DNA from: Fibrobacter sp.
GTDB lineage: Bacteria > Fibrobacterota > Fibrobacteria > Fibrobacterales > Fibrobacteraceae
DNA length: 64,000 nucleotides
Assembly: GCA_017965445.1 (NCBI GenBank)
Contig: JAGCPZ010000027.1
Location: 62,001 to 126,000, forward strand
Direction of reading: 5' to 3'
In this document: one piece after another, positions 17,958-28,341 of the stretch
Layout: every line of letters starts with the position of its first letter
Position numbering within the stretch: position 1 is the first letter of the stretch
Notes under the pieces: model-generated
What the model was told of the DNA's origin: nothing
Databases searched by the model: none
Seen by the model: only the letters and a program-made list of their open reading frames with translations
Position numbers and translations under genes: made by a program

Positions 17958-18871
17958 TTATTTTTCCCAAGCAATCCAATTTTTTGTACAAGGATAAATA
18001 GAGTCCATTTTCTAGGGAATCCCCCCTTTGTTGCGATTCTCAAAATATCAGAAAGAGAAGCATGAGAACAGAGCGCAATAATTTCAGCATACATGAAATG
18101 ATATAGAGATTCTTTTAAAATTTTGATTTGCGTGGAGTTTGTTAATTTTTGTGCATAACCGTTAATTTCTTCTTTGAATTGAATCAAAGCATTTCTTTTT
18201 TCCAACGTATCAGTATAGATGGAAGAAATGTTTTTCTTTGAACATCTAAAATTGACTAAAAAAGTTTGACTTGATGCTATTCCGTTTTCCCACGCATATT
18301 TAAAAACTGACAAAGAGTCTGCCGTCCATGCTCTAGGCATGTTTGTAAATCCGTCCAATTTTTTTATATAGTCTGTACGATACAAAAATTCAGAGATTGT
18401 TTGGTGACGAAAACCAAACAACCTCTGGTACATATAGTCAAAGCAGGTTTCAAATGTTGGCGCCGAAGGGTACCAATTAATGACTTGATTTCTTTCGTCT
18501 ATTGTTCTGGCTCGTGCTCGAAATACATTTACATCAGAATATACATTGGCGAGCTTCAACATTTCCTCTACAAAAGTTGGCTCATATGTATCATCGTCAC
18601 ACAACAGTGCAAAAAATTTGCCTTTGGCGTAATTAAGGCATTTGTTCCAATTTTTAGAAGGATCTTTTGCCCCGATGTTCTTTTCATTCTTGTAATAGCG
18701 AATTCTTGGGTCATTAAAGCTATTGATAAGCGCTTCTATGTTTTCTGGAGAATTGTCATCTACGACAATTAATTCGATGTTCGAATATGTTTGATTTAAC
18801 GCCGATAAAACAGCCTCCTTTAAAAAGTCGGCCTTGTAAGCGGGAATTGCTATGGAAACGAGATTTTGCAT
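17954..18871 (-). CDS. GT2 glycosyltransferase
   Basis: 305 residues from the ATG at 18871, which follows a GAGGAAGCC ribosome site; an upstream in-frame codon (18931) lies inside the preceding gene. LVSIAIPAYKADFLKEAV, IVVDDNSPEN and ALLCDDDTYEP mark the GT-A nucleotide-binding and metal sites. It is clearly distinct from its neighbours, so the operon's transferases are not recent duplicates. Confidence 0.8.
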   Translation of the reverse strand: MQNLVSIAIPAYKADFLKEAVLSALNQTYSNIELIVVDDNSPENIEALINSFNDPRIRYYKNEKNIGAKDPSKNWNKCLNYAKGKFFALLCDDDTYEPTFVEEMLKLANVYSDVNVFRARARTIDERNQVINWYPSAPTFETCFDYMYQRLFGFRHQTISEFLYRTDYIKKLDGFTNMPRAWTADSLSVFKYAWENGIASSQTFLVNFRCSKKNISSIYTDTLEKRNALIQFKEEINGYAQKLTNSTQIKILKESLYHFMYAEIIALCSHASLSDILRIATKGGFPRKWTLFILVQKIGLLGKNK

Positions 18872-18905
18872 TTCGGCTTCCTCTATTTTTATAGTATAAT
18901 AAATA

Positions 18906-19790
18906 TTACTTGCGAAGGTTGTAAAAAACAAAGCAACTTATATAAAGATAATTCATAATGAACGGCGACATTATTTGTTTTCGCAAATCCATTGCTTTAA
19001 TGATGTGATTGTCGGTGTAGCTCTGCTTGGCTATATAGTACCAGTTTGTAGATTCATCTAGCCTATGGAAAAAAGATGATCTTGAATGTTGGTAAATATT
19101 CCAGAATTCAAGAGCTTGCTTGCCAAGTTGGGAGTTCTTCTTTGTTGAGCTCTTGTTGTGTTGTCTAAAATAGTCTAATAATTCAGAACAATAATAGACA
19201 TTTCCGGTCTTACAGATTTCTATCCAAAAAATCCAATCCCCACATCCGTTATAATTGGTATAACTATTACTGATTTGTTTTAAACAAGAACGTTTAAATA
19301 TAGCGCAACTGGCGTTGTATATCGCATTCATGTCGGTCATTTTATGACGGATAAAGGAATCTCCGTTAATGTATCTGCTGGAAGGATAGGTTTTTAATTC
19401 AGTAACCGTATTTGGATATACGATATTAATGCCGGTGTATATTAGAGATAGTGACGGGTCTTTTTGGATAATAGGAACTATTGTCTCTAGGAATTTAACG
19501 TCTGCCCAATCATCGCTTTCTGCAATCCAGATGTATTCGCCTTGTGCTAACTCAAACCCCTTTGCCCTCTGTTTGAAAGGGGAACCGCTATTTGTTTCGT
19601 TGTAGATTATGTGGCTGACTTGAGGGCGCGAACCGTATTCTTCAATAATCTCTTTACTATTGTCTGTGCTGCAGTCGTCCAAAATAATCACTTCAAAGTC
19701 TTGAAATGTTTGGTTGAATATAGAGTCAAGACGCTGCCTAAGGTATGGCGCATGATTGTAATTTGGGACAATAATAGAAACGAGTGGCAT
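18906..19790 (-). CDS. GT2 glycosyltransferase
   Basis: 294 residues from ATG 19790 (MPLVSIIVPNYNHAPYL). ILDDCSTDNS and WIAESDDWAD are the GT-A donor and metal motifs. The open frame continues upstream to 19853, inside the previous gene, but MPLVSI is the natural first strand. It acts on the cytoplasmic face, presumably extending the lipid-linked repeat unit. Confidence 0.8.
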   Translation of the reverse strand: MPLVSIIVPNYNHAPYLRQRLDSIFNQTFQDFEVIILDDCSTDNSKEIIEEYGSRPQVSHIIYNETNSGSPFKQRAKGFELAQGEYIWIAESDDWADVKFLETIVPIIQKDPSLSLIYTGINIVYPNTVTELKTYPSSRYINGDSFIRHKMTDMNAIYNASCAIFKRSCLKQISNSYTNYNGCGDWIFWIEICKTGNVYYCSELLDYFRQHNKSSTKKNSQLGKQALEFWNIYQHSRSSFFHRLDESTNWYYIAKQSYTDNHIIKAMDLRKQIMSPFIMNYLYISCFVFYNLRK

Positions 19791-19815
19791 TGGAAGAGAG
19801 GTGGATTTGCTATGT

Positions 19816-20847
19816 TTAATGGTCAAGGAAAATATTTGATGCTTGCTGCTCAAAAAGAAACCTTTCTTTTTTGATTTGATTTCTATAATAGTTAAATTTA
19901 TTTATTTCGGTTTCGTAATTTAAAAAAACTTTTTTGATTGTGGCAGCTATTTTGGGAATATTATTTGTTTTGTCGTCAAATTTATATTCTTGAGGAATTG
20001 GAACATCTTCGAAAAAACTGGCAGCACCTCTTTTCCCGGTTATGATGCAACATTTGTTGATGGCAGCTTCTCGAGGAAGGCGGTCCTTTCCTGGATGGTT
20101 TCCAAAGTCAATGTAAACTTTTGACCTTTGCATAAGCTGAATTACCTCGATGCGAGTCATATTCTGTATTGGAATCCAACGTAGTTCTGGTGCTGCCGCT
20201 ATAATTTTTTTTGTAAAATCCATTCCTTTTTTAGGATTATAAAGGATTATGTTCTCTTTTGGGGGCAGACTATTTTTTGAAAAATATTCGGTATTTATGT
20301 AATCTGTCAAAGGAACAATTCGCTCAAATTTCCTTGAAAGTAAAAAAGAATGTATGTATTCGGATTGGTAGCCACAAAGTATTCCGGATGAGATGATTTT
20401 TCTTGTTGATATTTTCTTTTTTATCTTAAATCTATTTTTTATGAGCTGGTAAAAATGCCAACATAGTTGTCGTAAGAAAATTATTTTATTCCAATGGAAA
20501 TGATCAACTAATGATATTTCTCCTCTTGAAATCAGAAAGAAAAAATCAACACTTAACCACCACAGAAATTTTTGAGTTTTACCGTGATCGAAAAGGTTGG
20601 CAACTTCGCTTTCGTTAAAAATTTCGATGTTAGATGGATCATTTTCGATGCTTTCTGATATTTCGATGTTGTATGATTTATAATCCGCTGGGACAGAATG
20701 CTCTTTTTCTCCCGAATAGACAATATAGGCGTTTTTTCCGCTATTTCTCAGAAAATCAACAAGTTGATGAAGTAATTCCACTCCACCAGTAACAACACCT
20801 GCCGGACAATGGACGTAATATTTGGTTTGCTTAGAGATATTGAACAT
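19816..20847 (-). CDS. GT-B glycosyltransferase (GT4-like)
   Basis: 343 residues with an N-terminal CPAGVVTGGVELLHQLVDFL, which resembles the glycine-rich loop of retaining GT-B enzymes, and a C-terminal VYIDFGNHPGKDRLPREAAI, a variant of the E-x7-E donor-binding region. The middle is lysine-rich and AT-rich. It is the only GT-B enzyme in this operon. Confidence 0.65.
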   Translation of the reverse strand: MFNISKQTKYYVHCPAGVVTGGVELLHQLVDFLRNSGKNAYIVYSGEKEHSVPADYKSYNIEISESIENDPSNIEIFNESEVANLFDHGKTQKFLWWLSVDFFFLISRGEISLVDHFHWNKIIFLRQLCWHFYQLIKNRFKIKKKISTRKIISSGILCGYQSEYIHSFLLSRKFERIVPLTDYINTEYFSKNSLPPKENIILYNPKKGMDFTKKIIAAAPELRWIPIQNMTRIEVIQLMQRSKVYIDFGNHPGKDRLPREAAINKCCIITGKRGAASFFEDVPIPQEYKFDDKTNNIPKIAATIKKVFLNYETEINKFNYYRNQIKKERFLFEQQASNIFLDH

Positions 20848-20865
20848 TGTATGATGACCTATGAT

Positions 20866-21858
20866 TTATCCGATTATATGTCTTAAGTTATTTAATTTAG
20901 AAATGATTTCCATTATGATTTTTTCTTTTAAAGGGGCGGGATGTAGGATGTTTCCCAACCATATTTTTTCGGCAAATTCAGTATGGCATGCTTTATTTGC
21001 TTTAATAATCCGATCAAGAATGAAGTTGGGAATCCTTATTTTTCTCTTCATACAATTTCTGTAAAATTCATCCCGTTCTATACATGTATAAAATACCTTG
21101 TTAGATGCATTTTGGTTTGTAATTCGGTATCTATACAGATTTTCATTACAAATAAGAAAACCTCCATATTTGTAAACATATAAAGATAGCATCGCGTAAT
21201 CTGCAGAAGGTCTATAATCGGGATTATATCCTCCAATTTCAACAAAAGCTCTTCGATTTATTAAACATCCACACCCATTTGATGGGCTTGATAAGAAAAA
21301 ATCCCATAAATGTAGTTTACGAATATTCCCTTTGCATAAAGGGGACTTCTTATTGAAAATAGAATTTTTTATTTGAGATTTTTCGTCTATAATTGTGTTA
21401 GAAGTCAAAATAAGTTCATTTGATACAGAATGTTTATTTTTAAATTCAATTAGTTTTTCAAGGCAATCTTCAGACAACTCGTCATCTTCATGGCACATAA
21501 CAAAATATTCACTATTCGAAAGGTATGCAGCCTGATTGAAGTTGTAAATTGGGCCCATATTTTTTTCATTTTTATAATACAATATTTTATCACAGTTTAA
21601 ACCAATAATGAACTGTTCGTATTTGTTTACTACATTCAAATCTTCTTCAAAATTGTTATCAACAACAATAATTGAATATTTTTCTTTATACGTTTGATGA
21701 ATTGCGCTATTCAGTGCTCTAACAAAATAATTAAACGAATTATATACAGGTATAGATATTGACACTTCAATAGATTCTTCGGATGGAATTCCACATTTTA
21801 AAATTGACTTGTATGGTGCTGAAAAAATATTGTCTTTGATTTCAAACAAATCTTTCAT
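20866..21858 (-). CDS. GT2 glycosyltransferase
   Basis: 330 residues. VSISIPVYNSFNYFVRAL, IVVDNNFEED and VMCHEDDELS are the GT-A motifs; CGCLINRRAFVEIGGYNP is the acceptor-side segment common in GT2. The ATG lies 12 bases after the flippase stop. Very AT-rich, as are the neighbouring transferases, which is usual for exchanged glycan genes. Confidence 0.8.
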   Translation of the reverse strand: MKDLFEIKDNIFSAPYKSILKCGIPSEESIEVSISIPVYNSFNYFVRALNSAIHQTYKEKYSIIVVDNNFEEDLNVVNKYEQFIIGLNCDKILYYKNEKNMGPIYNFNQAAYLSNSEYFVMCHEDDELSEDCLEKLIEFKNKHSVSNELILTSNTIIDEKSQIKNSIFNKKSPLCKGNIRKLHLWDFFLSSPSNGCGCLINRRAFVEIGGYNPDYRPSADYAMLSLYVYKYGGFLICNENLYRYRITNQNASNKVFYTCIERDEFYRNCMKRKIRIPNFILDRIIKANKACHTEFAEKIWLGNILHPAPLKEKIIMEIISKLNNLRHIIG

Positions 21859-21870
21859 AAGTTACCTTTT

Positions 21871-23235
21871 TTATACCGAATGCCATTCCATCTTTTTTGT
21901 GATGTAGGTATAATATATCCAAATTACTGAAATAATCCTTAACGAAGCAAAGCCGATGACAATTCCATATAAGCCGTATAAATGTCCGAACGATAGTGTA
22001 GAAATACAACAAAGTATTCCCATAACAATTGAATTTATTAGCAAAGGCTCTTTTTTGTGACAGCGCAAATACGTTGCCCATGGAGATATCGGAATCATTG
22101 TCCAGGAAGACCATGCCATCAAAGATAATGGAATTATAGGCAAGAACCGTTCTCCAATATTTATTCCTAAAAACATTATTTTATTCGATTGCATAAAGTA
22201 AATGGCCAAAACAAGGCATAAAATTGCCGCTGTACCAACCAATAACATCTGCTTCATCGTTTTTTCGAAAAGGATATCAAGATTTTTATAATCCTTTTGT
22301 GCAATGAAACCGGAAAGTCTTGGTACTTTTGTGTTAATCCAACTTTGTGTCAATGCCTGTATTCCATCAAAAGCCGCAAGTGTCATACCCATTTGCCCTG
22401 CAACTTTTGCACCTTCTGTTGCGAACAAGACTGGGTTAAATAAGTGGAAAATAAAATAGCCACTAATCCAACTTAATGCTATTCTCCACTGATATGGAAA
22501 AATCTCTTTCATATAAAGAACTTTTTTGTTTCTCGCATCATTCCAAATATTCTTCAAAATTTTGAAGAATGGGGATTTGGCGATAATTACCGCAACAACA
22601 AACACTCTGATAAATGCATCGGCTCCTGAAACAAATAGTTTCCCTCCGATGGATAAGCCTCCCCAAACTACAATTGGATGCACAATTTGTTGGATAAAGT
22701 GTAATTGAGCAACTTCTTTAACTTTGCCTAGTCCCTCTAAAAAAGCGGTTATTGGCGATAAAAGTAAATTAAAAGAGGTTCCAATAGCCAGTAAGAGCCA
22801 CGGCAAGAGCCATTCAACATTTTTATGCCCTTCACTATACATAGAGAAAAACAGAGACCCTGCCACCCCCAAGGCAATAAAGACCAATATTGCAACAATA
22901 ACGTACCATTTTGCACAAAATTTCAGCAGCGACGACAGTCGTGATCGGTATAAAGCTTCGCCTTCCATTTTAAATTCTGCATTTAATTTTAAATGCGAAG
23001 CTTCGTGCGCAACGAATTGTGTTATTATGCTCGTTAATCCAAGTTCAAAGAACACTTGCAAAGCAACAATGCTTCCAAATGTGTAATAGAACCCTTGCTC
23101 TTCTGGGGAAAGATTTTTTGCAATAAAAAATATCGTAAACAGGGCTGTAGAAATTTGTAAAACTCTACTTAACAAGGTGAAGAATATCGCCTTGTCAACA
23201 CCCAGTTTCTGTGTTATAAAAACCCTCAAGTCCAT
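21871..23235 (-). CDS. Wzx-type polysaccharide flippase
   Basis: 454 residues with about 12 membrane helices. The N-terminal FFTLLSRVLQISTALFTIFF and LSPEEQGFYYTFGS follow the MATE/MOP pattern of O-unit flippases. It should move an undecaprenyl-linked oligosaccharide across the inner membrane. It starts two bases after the TPP-enzyme gene, tying the branched-sugar genes and the transferases to one glycan. Confidence 0.8.
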   Translation of the reverse strand: MDLRVFITQKLGVDKAIFFTLLSRVLQISTALFTIFFIAKNLSPEEQGFYYTFGSIVALQVFFELGLTSIITQFVAHEASHLKLNAEFKMEGEALYRSRLSSLLKFCAKWYVIVAILVFIALGVAGSLFFSMYSEGHKNVEWLLPWLLLAIGTSFNLLLSPITAFLEGLGKVKEVAQLHFIQQIVHPIVVWGGLSIGGKLFVSGADAFIRVFVVAVIIAKSPFFKILKNIWNDARNKKVLYMKEIFPYQWRIALSWISGYFIFHLFNPVLFATEGAKVAGQMGMTLAAFDGIQALTQSWINTKVPRLSGFIAQKDYKNLDILFEKTMKQMLLVGTAAILCLVLAIYFMQSNKIMFLGINIGERFLPIIPLSLMAWSSWTMIPISPWATYLRCHKKEPLLINSIVMGILCCISTLSFGHLYGLYGIVIGFASLRIISVIWIYYTYITKKMEWHSV

Positions 23236-23237
23236 CT

Positions 23238-25019
23238 TTATCCCTTGGACGCCGACATTATTTCTGCAATTTCTTCAGCAGGTAACAAAGGTTTCATGTC
23301 CTCAAGTGGCCTGGACGCCATTTGTCCTTCTGGAGTCTTGTAGTTCGCCTGTCTAGGAACAATAGGCTGGGTTATAGACACCTTTACATCACAAAGGGCG
23401 GGACCATCATAATTTAACACATCGGCCACAACACGGTCAATATCTTCATTTTTTTCTATACAGAAAGACTTTATTCCATAAGCCTCAGCAACCGCTTTGA
23501 TATCCCCTATGGCAAGTCCAGAATTTTTATTGCAGCAAACAAAATGCTTATCGAACACGTTTGTCTGCGTAGCAACAATTGTCGCATAGCCATTATTGTT
23601 AAGAATAAAGAATTTGATAGGATAATTGTGAAATTTGATTGTCGCTAGGTCCTGAATATTCATCACAAACCCGCCATCGCCATTATTACAGACGATTTTC
23701 TTTCCTGAGTGAGCGACTGCGGCGCCAATAGCGGCGGGCAAGCCATACCCCATAGAAGAAAGTCCCTTTGTCGCAATAACGGTCTGTCCCTTCTTTACCT
23801 TGAACGCATGTATTACGGTATCAACACACGTTCCGGCACGACCTCCACAGTAAACATCATCGGCGGTCATCAGGCGGGATATGGAATCTACAAGATAATA
23901 CGAGTTGACAAAATCCTTTTCATTCAGCCATTCTGGATTCAGAACCGGATATTTCTGAGCCCAACTCTTTCCCAACGCAATCCATTTAGAATTGTCATTT
24001 GGGGATATGTCCAACGCATTCAACGCCTTAAAAAACGTCTTTGCATCGCATTGCAGCTTCATAAATGGGTGCAACTTTTGCTTGTTCAATTCGGCCTGAT
24101 CCACATCGACCATGATCATTTTTGCATAACGGGCATAGGCATCATACGCAAAGCCAGTTTGCAACGGAGCCAAACGCGTTCCAACAGCAATAAGCAAATC
24201 TGAATTCTGAACAACAAAATTAGCGTGACGTTGTCCTATAGCTCCGGGACGTCCCATATATAACGGATGATCATCCCATATGAGGTCCATGCCGTTCCAA
24301 GTTGTCAAAACTGGAATTTGCATTTTTTCTGCAAATTGCAAAAATTCTGAACGGGCATCACCCAAAGCAACGCCAGCACCCACATAAAGAACGGGACGCT
24401 TCGCGGCCTTCAAAAGTTGCCCAATTTGGAGTAAATCAGATTGTGCCACTTCATACTTTTGATAAGCAGCATTAAAGCCTTTCAAGGAATCTTCATCGAT
24501 ACGTGTTGCCTGAACATCCAAAGGAATGTCTAGGAGAACGGGACCTGGTCGCCCATTTTTAGCCATATAGACACACTTTTCCAGTTCATAGCGAACCTTT
24601 TGCGGATCGTTGAGCAATACAGCATACTTGGTTACAGGCTTAGCCATCTCGACAATATCGACTTCTTGAACACCCATCTGGCGAACTCCAGTACCAATCA
24701 TGGAGTCGCTCCTTTTCACCTGACCACTTATAATGAAAAGTTGGGTCGATTCAATCCAAGCCGCAGCCACGGCCGTAAGCGTGTTAGTTGCCCCCGGACC
24801 GGTAGTAACGATAGCCACACCCAAACCATTTTTATTTCTGGCATAGCTTTCTGCCGCCATTGCACACGTTTGTTCATGCAAACACGCGACACAATTCATT
24901 TTAGGATTGGCACCAGCAGAATCATCGAGATGCATGGCACCACCACCAACAAACATAAACACGTCATTCACGCCATGTTTCAAGAGAAATTCTATAACAT
25001 ATTCCGAAACTTTCATCAT
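23238..25019 (-). CDS. TPP-dependent acetolactate synthase-like enzyme, YerE-like
   Basis: 593 residues with the three domains of acetolactate synthases. The conserved Glu49 (CLHEQTCAMAAESYAR) activates thiamine diphosphate, TGPGATNTLTAVAAAW is the typical loop, and NNGDGGFVMNIQ...NNNGYATI is the GDG-NN cofactor-binding motif. In Yersinia the related YerE adds a two-carbon unit from pyruvate to CDP-3,6-dideoxy-4-keto-D-glucose. Here the gene follows rfbF-rfbH-rfbG and a reductase in one operon, so the same reaction is likely. A plain acetolactate synthase is less likely: no small subunit or ilv gene is nearby. Confidence 0.75.
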   Translation of the reverse strand: MMKVSEYVIEFLLKHGVNDVFMFVGGGAMHLDDSAGANPKMNCVACLHEQTCAMAAESYARNKNGLGVAIVTTGPGATNTLTAVAAAWIESTQLFIISGQVKRSDSMIGTGVRQMGVQEVDIVEMAKPVTKYAVLLNDPQKVRYELEKCVYMAKNGRPGPVLLDIPLDVQATRIDEDSLKGFNAAYQKYEVAQSDLLQIGQLLKAAKRPVLYVGAGVALGDARSEFLQFAEKMQIPVLTTWNGMDLIWDDHPLYMGRPGAIGQRHANFVVQNSDLLIAVGTRLAPLQTGFAYDAYARYAKMIMVDVDQAELNKQKLHPFMKLQCDAKTFFKALNALDISPNDNSKWIALGKSWAQKYPVLNPEWLNEKDFVNSYYLVDSISRLMTADDVYCGGRAGTCVDTVIHAFKVKKGQTVIATKGLSSMGYGLPAAIGAAVAHSGKKIVCNNGDGGFVMNIQDLATIKFHNYPIKFFILNNNGYATIVATQTNVFDKHFVCCNKNSGLAIGDIKAVAEAYGIKSFCIEKNEDIDRVVADVLNYDGPALCDVKVSITQPIVPRQANYKTPEGQMASRPLEDMKPLLPAEEIAEIMSASKG

Positions 25020-25022
25020 AGT

Positions 25023-25922
25023 CTATTTTTTCCATCTAGAATCAATTTCACTAGCATCCAGAGAATCCTTCACCTCCAAATAGTGCCTATAAACATTTTC
25101 AACAGCAGCCTCCATGGATGTAATATTTGGATGGAATTCCCCCTTCATACGGAGATTGGAAGCGGTGTATTCAAGGTTCAAGCCTTCTTTAGCGAAGGAT
25201 ATTTTATCATTTGATTTGGCAAGCTTAAGAATCATTTCTGCGATTTCTGAAAGCAGATAACTATCATCCATAACCAAGTTGTAGTCATGATATTTCAATG
25301 GTTGATCTAAAGCGCGCTCAATGACTGAAATCACATCGTTTATATCAAAAAAGCTAAATCGACAATCTTGCCGCAGTTCTATCGGCAAGCCAAGAATAGC
25401 TTTCACACACAAATTCGACACCACATTTTTTGTATAACGTTCGTACTTGTTAACAGTGCCAAAAAGGCGGAAATTGTAGATATTGTCACTTTTTAAAGTG
25501 TGACAGTTCATTATGTATTTTCCCAATCCGTATTTATTTTGGGGAATTGAGTGGCCAAAATCATTTTCAGACACGCCAACTATAGGTTTACTTTTGTCAA
25601 ATTCGGCCCCGCTACCAAAATAAATCATCTTTTTGAATTTCGATGATTGCGCAGCCAAAGCGAAATACATTCTCAAATTACTTTCAAGTTCTTCATCAAC
25701 TAGATGCGACGAATCTGTAGATACCGGACGAAACGTAGCGCAATGGATAACATAATCTATCTTGTTTAGATTAAAATATTCAGAAACGGCACCATCATTT
25801 GTCAAATCAAGTTCTTTACTACTAGGAGTCAGCAAAGTGTATTTTGACTGGAGACGATCCTTTATCAAACGCCCCGTCACACCTTTAGGTCCCGCACCTG
25901 TGAGAAGAATTGTCCCACTCAT
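25023..25922 (-). CDS. NAD(P)-dependent epimerase/reductase, possible YerF role
   Basis: 299 residues, extended SDR fold: ILLTGAGPKGVTGR (nucleotide loop), YVIHCATFRP and YGLGK with the catalytic Tyr-x3-Lys. ATG 25922 overlaps the RfbG stop by four bases; an upstream ATG at 25952 lies inside rfbG. In the yersiniose pathway, YerF reduces the acetyl branch left by YerE. The position between RfbG and the TPP enzyme makes that role attractive, but similarity to YerF itself was not tested. Confidence 0.65.
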   Translation of the reverse strand: MSGTILLTGAGPKGVTGRLIKDRLQSKYTLLTPSSKELDLTNDGAVSEYFNLNKIDYVIHCATFRPVSTDSSHLVDEELESNLRMYFALAAQSSKFKKMIYFGSGAEFDKSKPIVGVSENDFGHSIPQNKYGLGKYIMNCHTLKSDNIYNFRLFGTVNKYERYTKNVVSNLCVKAILGLPIELRQDCRFSFFDINDVISVIERALDQPLKYHDYNLVMDDSYLLSEIAEMILKLAKSNDKISFAKEGLNLEYTASNLRMKGEFHPNITSMEAAVENVYRHYLEVKDSLDASEIDSRWKK

Positions 25923-26992
25923 GTCAAAAACCTTTCTAGTTCTTCTACACAAAGATTATACACATCTTCATGCTTGTATCGCTTATACCAGTCTGCAACT
26001 AAAGCCATGCATTGCTGCATGTTTAATCTCGGTTTCCAGTCTAGTCTCGTTTTAGCCTTGGTAATGTCGAGCATCAAGAGCTGAGCCTCGTGAACAGCAT
26101 TAGGATTGGAGCAATCCTTCAATTCACCCTTACCGAAATTCTTGACAAGTTCTGAAGCGACCTCCCATACAGTAGAAATAGATTCTGCTTCTGGGCCAAA
26201 ATTCCAGCCTTCACAATATTTAGTCGGGTTATCCCACATTTTCTTTGCAAGTAGCATATAGCCCGAAAGCGGTTCTAAAACGTGTTCCCAAGGACGAACA
26301 GATTTTGGCGAACGAATTTCAATCGGTTTGTTCGCCTCAAGGGCTCGAATACAATCAGGGATAATCCTGTCAAGGCTCCAGTCGCCGCCTCCGATAACAT
26401 TGCCTGCACGAACAGAGGCTATGGACTTACCATGTTTTTCAAACTGTTCCAGATTGAAAAAACTGCGACGCCAAGATTGAATGGCGATTTCGCAGGCTCC
26501 CTTTGAAGAACTGTATGGGTCGTAACCGCCAAAAGGATCATTTTCTTTATATCCTTGTAACTGTTCCTTGTTGTCATAACATTTATCGGTCGTAATCATC
26601 ACGCCGACTTTTACACTATCCGTAGCACGAATTGCTTCAAGGATGTTGACTGTTCCCATGACATTTGTTTCATAAGTTTCTACAGGTTTTTCATAGCTCA
26701 GACGAACAAGGGGTTGTGCCGCCAAATGGAAAACAATTTCCGGCTGGTATTCAGCAAAGATATCCTTCATTTTCTGCAAATTACGAATGTCAGCGCGAAT
26801 GTCGGCTTTGATTTTTTTGCCAATACCGCTCAAAACAAAATTGTCTCGATCTGAAGAAGGGTCTAGCGATACGCCGACAATCTCAGCTCCAAGTTCATGA
26901 AGCCAGATAGAAAGCCAGCTTCCTTTGAAACCGGTGTGTCCAGTAATGATAACACGTTTTCCTTTGTAGAAACTGTCAAATATATCAACCAT
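25919..26992 (-). CDS. rfbG: CDP-glucose 4,6-dehydratase
   Basis: 357 residues. ITGHTGFKGSWLSIWLHELG is the RfbG-type NAD-binding start, FHLAAQPLVRLSY and YSSSK carry the catalytic residues, and RAGNVIGGGDWSLDRIIPD is typical of the family. It converts CDP-glucose to CDP-4-keto-6-deoxyglucose. The start is three bases after rfbH. Confidence 0.9.
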   Translation of the reverse strand: MVDIFDSFYKGKRVIITGHTGFKGSWLSIWLHELGAEIVGVSLDPSSDRDNFVLSGIGKKIKADIRADIRNLQKMKDIFAEYQPEIVFHLAAQPLVRLSYEKPVETYETNVMGTVNILEAIRATDSVKVGVMITTDKCYDNKEQLQGYKENDPFGGYDPYSSSKGACEIAIQSWRRSFFNLEQFEKHGKSIASVRAGNVIGGGDWSLDRIIPDCIRALEANKPIEIRSPKSVRPWEHVLEPLSGYMLLAKKMWDNPTKYCEGWNFGPEAESISTVWEVASELVKNFGKGELKDCSNPNAVHEAQLLMLDITKAKTRLDWKPRLNMQQCMALVADWYKRYKHEDVYNLCVEELERFLT

Positions 26993-26995
26993 ATG

Positions 26996-28330
26996 TTACC
27001 GATTACAAAATTCCTTGATGGAGTCAATCATGTACTGGAGTTTTTCCTCGGTCATGCCTGGGTAGACTCCTATCCAGAATGTGTGCTCCATGATGAAGTC
27101 GCTAACTTCGAGAGATTCTGGAATACGGTAATCTACGTTTTCGCGATACTGGTTGAAAGCCGGGTGCTTGATTAAATTGCCAGCGAATAAGTTGCGTGTC
27201 TGAATTTTCTTGCTTTCAAGGTAAGTTGTCAGATCATTACGCGTAAAGCCGGCATCTTCCTTGACCGTAATCAGAAAACCGAACCATGATGGATTTGAAT
27301 TCTTCTGCGGTTCGGGGAGAATGAGTCCCTTGGTGCCTTCAAGACCTTCGCGGAGAACTTTGAAGTTTTCGCGACGGCGAGCCACGATTGTATCTAATTT
27401 TTCAAGCTGGGCGCAGCCAATGGCAGCCTGCATATCAGTCGCCTTGAGATTAAAACCCATATGGCTATAGACGTACTTATGGTCGTAACCAACAGGAAGT
27501 TTTCCAAACTGACCCGTAAATCTCTTGCCACAAGTATTATCTACACCGCCCACGCACCAACATTCGCGGCCCCAGTCGCGGAATGACTTGACATACTTGT
27601 CGAGTGCGTCACTATTGGTGTAAACGGCGCCACCTTCGCCCATAGTCATGTGATGGGGCGGATAGAAAGAACTTGTTCCGATATCACCAATGGTGCCCGT
27701 CTTCTTCCATTCACCGTCAATAAGGTATTCCGTACCCAAGGCATCGCAGTTATCTTCAACAAGCCACAGATCATGCTTTCGACAAAAATCAACGATTGTC
27801 TGCAGATTGAATGGGTTGCCCAAAGAATGTGCGAGCATCACAGCCTTGCACTTGGGCGAATATGCGGCCTCAAGCTTAGAAACGTCGATATTGTATTCCG
27901 GGATATTCATGTCCACGAATACGGGAACCGCGCCATACTGCACAATTGGGGCTACCGTTGTTGGGAATCCTGCTGCTACCGTAATTACTTCATCGCCGCG
28001 CTTAATCTGGCGGTCACCAAGTTCCTGTGCTGTCAGTGCATAAAAAGCAAGCAAGTTTGCTGATGATCCTGAATTCACCAAACTACAGTGCTTGATACCA
28101 AGCCATTTGGCAAAGCGGGTCTCAAATTTATGTGCCCAGGGACCGGCCGTAAGCCAGAAATCCAATGATGAATCAACAAGGTTCACCATTTCTTCAGCAT
28201 CGAAAAAACGGCCTCCATAATTTACATGGGTCTTGCCAGGAACAAATTCGGATTTGACCTCGTGAATTTCCTTATAGTATTCACGGGTGAGATTAAGAAT
28301 CTGTTTTTTGAGTTCTTCTTTTCTTGACAT
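26996..28330 (-). CDS. rfbH: CDP-6-deoxy-4-keto-glucose 3-dehydrase (E1)
   Basis: 444 residues from ATG 28330 (MSRKEELKKQ). A PLP aminotransferase fold in which the usual lysine is replaced by histidine (SFYPPHHMTMGEGG, His227), the defining change of the E1 dehydrase. Cys195, Cys257, Cys259 and Cys267 reproduce the C-x(~60)-C-x-C-x7-C pattern for its [2Fe-2S] cluster. It removes the 3-hydroxyl in the path to 3,6-dideoxysugars. It needs a reductase partner (RfbI-type E3) that I do not see in the window. Confidence 0.92.
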   Translation of the reverse strand: MSRKEELKKQILNLTREYYKEIHEVKSEFVPGKTHVNYGGRFFDAEEMVNLVDSSLDFWLTAGPWAHKFETRFAKWLGIKHCSLVNSGSSANLLAFYALTAQELGDRQIKRGDEVITVAAGFPTTVAPIVQYGAVPVFVDMNIPEYNIDVSKLEAAYSPKCKAVMLAHSLGNPFNLQTIVDFCRKHDLWLVEDNCDALGTEYLIDGEWKKTGTIGDIGTSSFYPPHHMTMGEGGAVYTNSDALDKYVKSFRDWGRECWCVGGVDNTCGKRFTGQFGKLPVGYDHKYVYSHMGFNLKATDMQAAIGCAQLEKLDTIVARRRENFKVLREGLEGTKGLILPEPQKNSNPSWFGFLITVKEDAGFTRNDLTTYLESKKIQTRNLFAGNLIKHPAFNQYRENVDYRIPESLEVSDFIMEHTFWIGVYPGMTEEKLQYMIDSIKEFCNR

Positions 28331-28341
28331 GACTATTCCCA